From positions 1 to 34,315 of the forward strand of contig JADFQD010000002.1 of assembly GCA_022561975.1 (NCBI GenBank): a DNA stretch of 34,315 nt. Direction: 5' to 3'. This stretch comes from Acidobacteriota bacterium. GTDB taxonomy: Bacteria; Acidobacteriota; Thermoanaerobaculia; Multivoradales; JAHEKO01. Positions 31,780 through 34,315 of the stretch are shown piece after piece. Below the pieces are notes generated by a model, which had not been told where the DNA came from, did not search any database, and saw only the letters and a program-made list of their open reading frames with translations. Each line of letters begins with the position of its first letter. Positions within the stretch are counted from its first letter, which is position 1. Both the position numbers and the translations under genes were made by a program.

Positions 31780-33431
31780 CCCGTAACGGCCGGCCGCCTG
31801 GGAGCCGGCTGCGGGAAGGTCTCGACAAACGACTGCATCGCCTCGACGCTACCACAGATGTAGACTTCGTTGCCCTCGAGAAAGCGAAAATCGGGCCCGA
31901 ACTCGAGCACCAGATTCCCGGATCGCTCGACGGCAACCACCGAAGCTCCGGTGCGCTCGCGGATACCGAGTTGCGCAGGGTGATTACCCTCCAGACCGGA
32001 CGAGGAGACCTTCAGCACCGTCACCTTTGGATCCAGCGAGATGCTCTCACGCCCGAGCAGCCGCCCGGCGAGGATCTGACCCGAAACCTGGCTGATCGAC
32101 AGCGCAAAGTCGGCTCCGGCTTGATGGATTCTCTGAACGTTCTGAGCCTGGTTCACCCGCGCGATGACCGGCACCTCGGGCGCGAAGTCCTTGAGGATGA
32201 CCGTTGCGAACAGCGTCGCCGCATCGCTGTCGACTGCAAGAATCACCGCTTGGGCCTCGCGCAGACCCGCCATCTCGAGCACCCGATGATCCAAGATGTT
32301 ACCCACTCGGTCCACACCCTCGCCCTCCTCGCGATCGATTACTTCGACCCGCTCACCAACGTCGCGGAGGAGTTCGGCAACCTTGCGGCCGACTTCGCCG
32401 TATCCGGCGAGCACAAAGGGGCCGGTACGCCTGAGCCTGGTAGTTCCGGCACACACTTCGCCCAAGCGCTGAATCGCCTCTTCGCTCCCTGCGACGATCA
32501 GAATACCCGCCCGCTCGAGTTTCATGTCCGCTTTCGGCGGAGCCATAAGGCGCCCCTCGACCCACTGGCCGATAACACTGATCCCGGTCCGATGGCCGAG
32601 GTTAGATTCAGCCAGTGTTTTTCCGACGAGAGCGCTCTGGGCGCCGATCTTGATCTCACTCACCACCAGTTTCCCCAACACCTGCGCGCCTTCGACTCGG
32701 GGACTGATCCGTTCACTGGCTCGAGCTGCCAGGGCTGCTCCGAGGATGTGCCGTGGCGTGAATACGGCCGTGGCCCCGGCCAGCATCATCGGCTTGCGGT
32801 GGTAGGGCTCTTCGACGATTGCCAGGACGTCGCCCTGAAAACCTGCTTGCCGAGCGGCGAGAATCACGGCCGCGTTCTCGTCGTCCTTGCCATTGGCGAC
32901 TAGAGCCCGTGCGGCCAGAAGGCTACTCCGTTCGAGAGAACTGTCGTCGAGGCTACCCTGAACAACCAGGTGACCGCGCTCCATGAGACGGCGAACCTGC
33001 GCTGCGTCCTCTTCGATCACCACCGTGGCAACCTCGGCCCGCTTCATTTCGTCGAGCAACGTAGCCACCGCCGCTCCGTACCGATAGACCACCACGTGAT
33101 CGCTCATCCCGGGCACACTCTTGGGCAGCCGCGACTCGAATCGTTCCTCGAGGAATGGGATCAAGTAAATCGGAAAAATGAGGAAAACCAGAAAAACGCC
33201 GCCGAACTGCACCAGGACGACAAAAACGACCATCAACGGATGGTCCCAGTGAGCATCCGAACCATAGCCGGTAGTTGCAAGGGATTCTGCTGCCCACTCC
33301 AGTGACTCCCAGAATCCGCGTGGTTCGTTTTCGAGAACGCCCATGCCGAGCATGTAGACCAGCGCCACGGCCACAATCACGATCGGCAGGCTGACCAGCA
33401 ACAGTGCTAGGCGTTGTTTCGAGCGGAGCAC
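31776..33431 (-). CDS. Potassium channel-like protein with two RCK (TrkA) modules
   Basis: This 551-residue inner-membrane protein has two membrane helices around a pore with the filter sequence TTGYGSD (residues about 52-58). Two tandem RCK units follow, each a TrkA-N Rossmann domain and a TrkA-C domain. The first Rossmann motif is degenerate (VVVYRYGAAVATLL), while the second is intact (VLAGYGEVGRKVAELL). It probably conducts K+ under control of a nucleotide or ion bound by the RCK parts. The GTG at 33431 starts the family N-terminus, with TAGAAT six bases upstream. Confidence 0.88.
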   Translation of the reverse strand: MLRSKQRLALLLVSLPIVIVAVALVYMLGMGVLENEPRGFWESLEWAAESLATTGYGSDAHWDHPLMVVFVVLVQFGGVFLVFLIFPIYLIPFLEERFESRLPKSVPGMSDHVVVYRYGAAVATLLDEMKRAEVATVVIEEDAAQVRRLMERGHLVVQGSLDDSSLERSSLLAARALVANGKDDENAAVILAARQAGFQGDVLAIVEEPYHRKPMMLAGATAVFTPRHILGAALAARASERISPRVEGAQVLGKLVVSEIKIGAQSALVGKTLAESNLGHRTGISVIGQWVEGRLMAPPKADMKLERAGILIVAGSEEAIQRLGEVCAGTTRLRRTGPFVLAGYGEVGRKVAELLRDVGERVEVIDREEGEGVDRVGNILDHRVLEMAGLREAQAVILAVDSDAATLFATVILKDFAPEVPVIARVNQAQNVQRIHQAGADFALSISQVSGQILAGRLLGRESISLDPKVTVLKVSSSGLEGNHPAQLGIRERTGASVVAVERSGNLVLEFGPDFRFLEGNEVYICGSVEAMQSFVETFPQPAPRRPAVTG

Positions 33432-33437
33432 GTCGCG

Positions 33438-33443
33438 ATTCTA
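33438..33443 (-). promoter_or_regulatory. Putative -10 hexamer (TAGAAT) of the channel gene
   Basis: TAGAAT ends six bases before GTG 33431. With the facing promoter of the S4 gene it shares a divergent gap of only 43 bases, so the two promoters must overlap. Confidence 0.45.
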
Positions 33444-33462
33444 GCCTCTAGACAGTCCCTGC

Positions 33463-33468
33463 TAGGGT
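33463..33468 (+). promoter_or_regulatory. Putative -10 hexamer (TAGGGT) of the S4 gene
   Basis: TAGGGT ends six bases before ATG 33475. It fits the same leaderless pattern, but this hexamer is the weakest match of the set. Confidence 0.3.
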
Positions 33469-33474
33469 TCTCTG

Positions 33475-33855
33475 ATGTCGGTACGGCTCGACAAGTGGCT
33501 TCAAGTGGCACGAGCCTTCAGAACCCGAAGCCAGGCGACAAAGGCGTGCAACGCACACCGCGTGCGGGTAAACGATGTGATTGCCAAGCCGCATCGTGGG
33601 CTCGCCGTTGGCGATCAGGTCGAGATCTCGTTTCGCGGCTATGTCCGCCGACTCGACGTCCTCGAGCTTCGCGACCGGCCCCTGCCCAAGGCCGAGGCTG
33701 CCAAGATCTCGAATGATGTAACCCCGCCCGAGCTGGCGCGACCACCGCGCCGTTCCAAGAGTGAACCGAGCCAGAAGGCGGTGGCCCGCGATCCCGGCCT
33801 GGGGCGGCCGACCAAACGCGACCGCCGCAGGATCGACCGCCTGAGGGAGCGCTAG
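33475..33855 (+). CDS. S4-domain RNA-binding protein (Hsp15/HslR-like)
   Basis: The 126-residue product begins with an S4 RNA-binding domain (SVRLDKWLQVARAFRTRSQATKAC, VRVNDVIAKPHRGLAVGDQVEI). A basic, proline-rich disordered tail follows, ending RPTKRDRRRIDRLRER. This is the layout of Hsp15, which binds stalled 50S subunits carrying peptidyl-tRNA. The role is inferred from the family. Confidence 0.88.
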   Translation: MSVRLDKWLQVARAFRTRSQATKACNAHRVRVNDVIAKPHRGLAVGDQVEISFRGYVRRLDVLELRDRPLPKAEAAKISNDVTPPELARPPRRSKSEPSQKAVARDPGLGRPTKRDRRRIDRLRER

Positions 33856-33877
33856 CGCCAGCCTCCTCTTGCCGTAG

Positions 33878-34315
33878 CTACTGAAAATCGAGCAAGGTCA
33901 CGTCGAAAACCAGCATGCCGACCGGAGGCTGGCCTCTATAGGCCAGTTTCTGAGGGATCCAAAAACGACGGGTCTCTCCCTTGACCATCAGCTGCAGTCC
34001 TTCGGTCCAGCCCGCGATGACTTGATTGAGAGCGAAGCTCGCCGGTTTGCCGCGCACGACCGAGCTATCGAACATCTCGCCGTCGGTGGTCCAGCCTGTG
34101 TAATGGACGGTCACCTTGCTTCTCTTGGTCGGATGCTCGGTCCCGGTGCCCTGCTCTATCACCTTGCTGGCCAGGCGTGACTTCGTGAAAATGGCGTCCA
34201 TCGGTGGCTCGGCCACGTCGACGGGCACCGCCGGGGGCGCCGGTGGTTCTTCTATGTCGATGAGCTCGACATCGAACACCAGCATCCCCGCCGGCCGTCC
34301 TGCTTTCCCGGCATA
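33878..34315 (-). CDS. Tandem FKBP-type peptidyl-prolyl isomerase, partial (N-terminus beyond right edge)
   Basis: The frame is open to the right edge, so the track start at 34285 is internal. The window holds the end of a first FKBP domain (GKAGRPAGMLVFDVELIDI) and a proline-rich linker (EEPPAPPAVPVDVAEPP). A full second domain follows, with VTVHYTGWTTDGEMFDSS, NQVIAGWTEGLQLMVKGETRRFWIP and PPVGMLVFDVTLLDF. The two domain ends are alike, which shows a duplication. The enzyme speeds proline isomerisation in folding proteins. The signal peptide, if any, is outside the window. Confidence 0.9.
   Translation of the reverse strand, partial: YAGKAGRPAGMLVFDVELIDIEEPPAPPAVPVDVAEPPMDAIFTKSRLASKVIEQGTGTEHPTKRSKVTVHYTGWTTDGEMFDSSVVRGKPASFALNQVIAGWTEGLQLMVKGETRRFWIPQKLAYRGQPPVGMLVFDVTLLDFQ

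Noticed and set aside
1-34315. CRISPR arrays, tRNA or rRNA genes, prophage or insertion-sequence transposase genes
   Set aside because: Looked for on both strands by eye; no spaced direct-repeat array, T-arm signature, rRNA core sequence or transposase family was seen.

Overview
The window is GC-rich bacterial chromosome, densely packed with genes on both strands. It comes from a Gram-negative with an outer membrane: there is an Mla phospholipid transport operon, an LpxH-type lipid A enzyme and a lipoprotein thioredoxin. A GWxTD-domain protein, a Gld-type ABC locus with DUF4340, many starts that look leaderless and a SelW-type selenoprotein together suggest Acidobacteriota or a close relative. 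That placement is inference; there is no rRNA or other decisive marker here. Apart from one short region around 1.3-3.2 kb, this looks like core chromosome, not a mobile island.

Layout. 1-7544: a peptide/nickel-type ABC permease pair (DppC-like at the left edge, running out of the window; DppB-like at 3183-4103) and a large sigma-54 activator, all on minus. About 2.4 kb lies between the two permease genes and holds plus-strand msrC, a REP-like repeat, a truncated SGNH/GDSL hydrolase remnant and a Fic AMPylase gene with a repeat-rich promoter. 7637-11539: a minus-strand operon plsC, mrp, lpxH, aroA. 11575-18229: a long plus-strand run with a candidate small ORF, mlaE-mlaF-mlaD, ugd, uxs (UDP-glucose to UDP-glucuronate to UDP-xylose), a small unknown protein, a YggX-like protein with zinc-knuckle cysteines and a VTT/DedA-type membrane protein. 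18303-19491: folE and a GWxTD protein on minus.

19579-19812 holds a gene that the ORF track misses because its 12th codon is an in-frame TGA. Read as selenocysteine, it gives a complete 77-residue SelW/Rdx-family protein with a CVVU redox motif and a stem-loop just after the UGA that fits a bacterial SECIS. This is the strongest hidden feature of the window. 19850-23812 (minus): tlpA-like lipoprotein, zinc-ribbon protein, a divergent archaeal-type (type II) GAPDH homologue, an RNase Z-like hydrolase and an RlmD/RumA-type rRNA methyltransferase. 23956-24225: a lysine-rich histone-H1-like pentapeptide-repeat protein with a textbook intrinsic terminator behind it.

24955-26559: methylmalonyl-CoA mutase large subunit. 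26578-31276 (minus): Gld-type ABC exporter operon (ATPase, permease, GldG-like protein, DUF4340 protein). 31486-34315: a small coiled-coil protein, a two-RCK potassium channel-like protein, an S4 RNA-binding protein and the C-terminal part of a tandem FKBP peptidyl-prolyl isomerase.

Two window-wide patterns stand out. Many first genes of transcription units have a TANNNT hexamer only 6-9 bases before the start codon, as expected for leaderless mRNAs. Within operons, genes are mostly joined by ATGA/TGATG overlaps or very short gaps.
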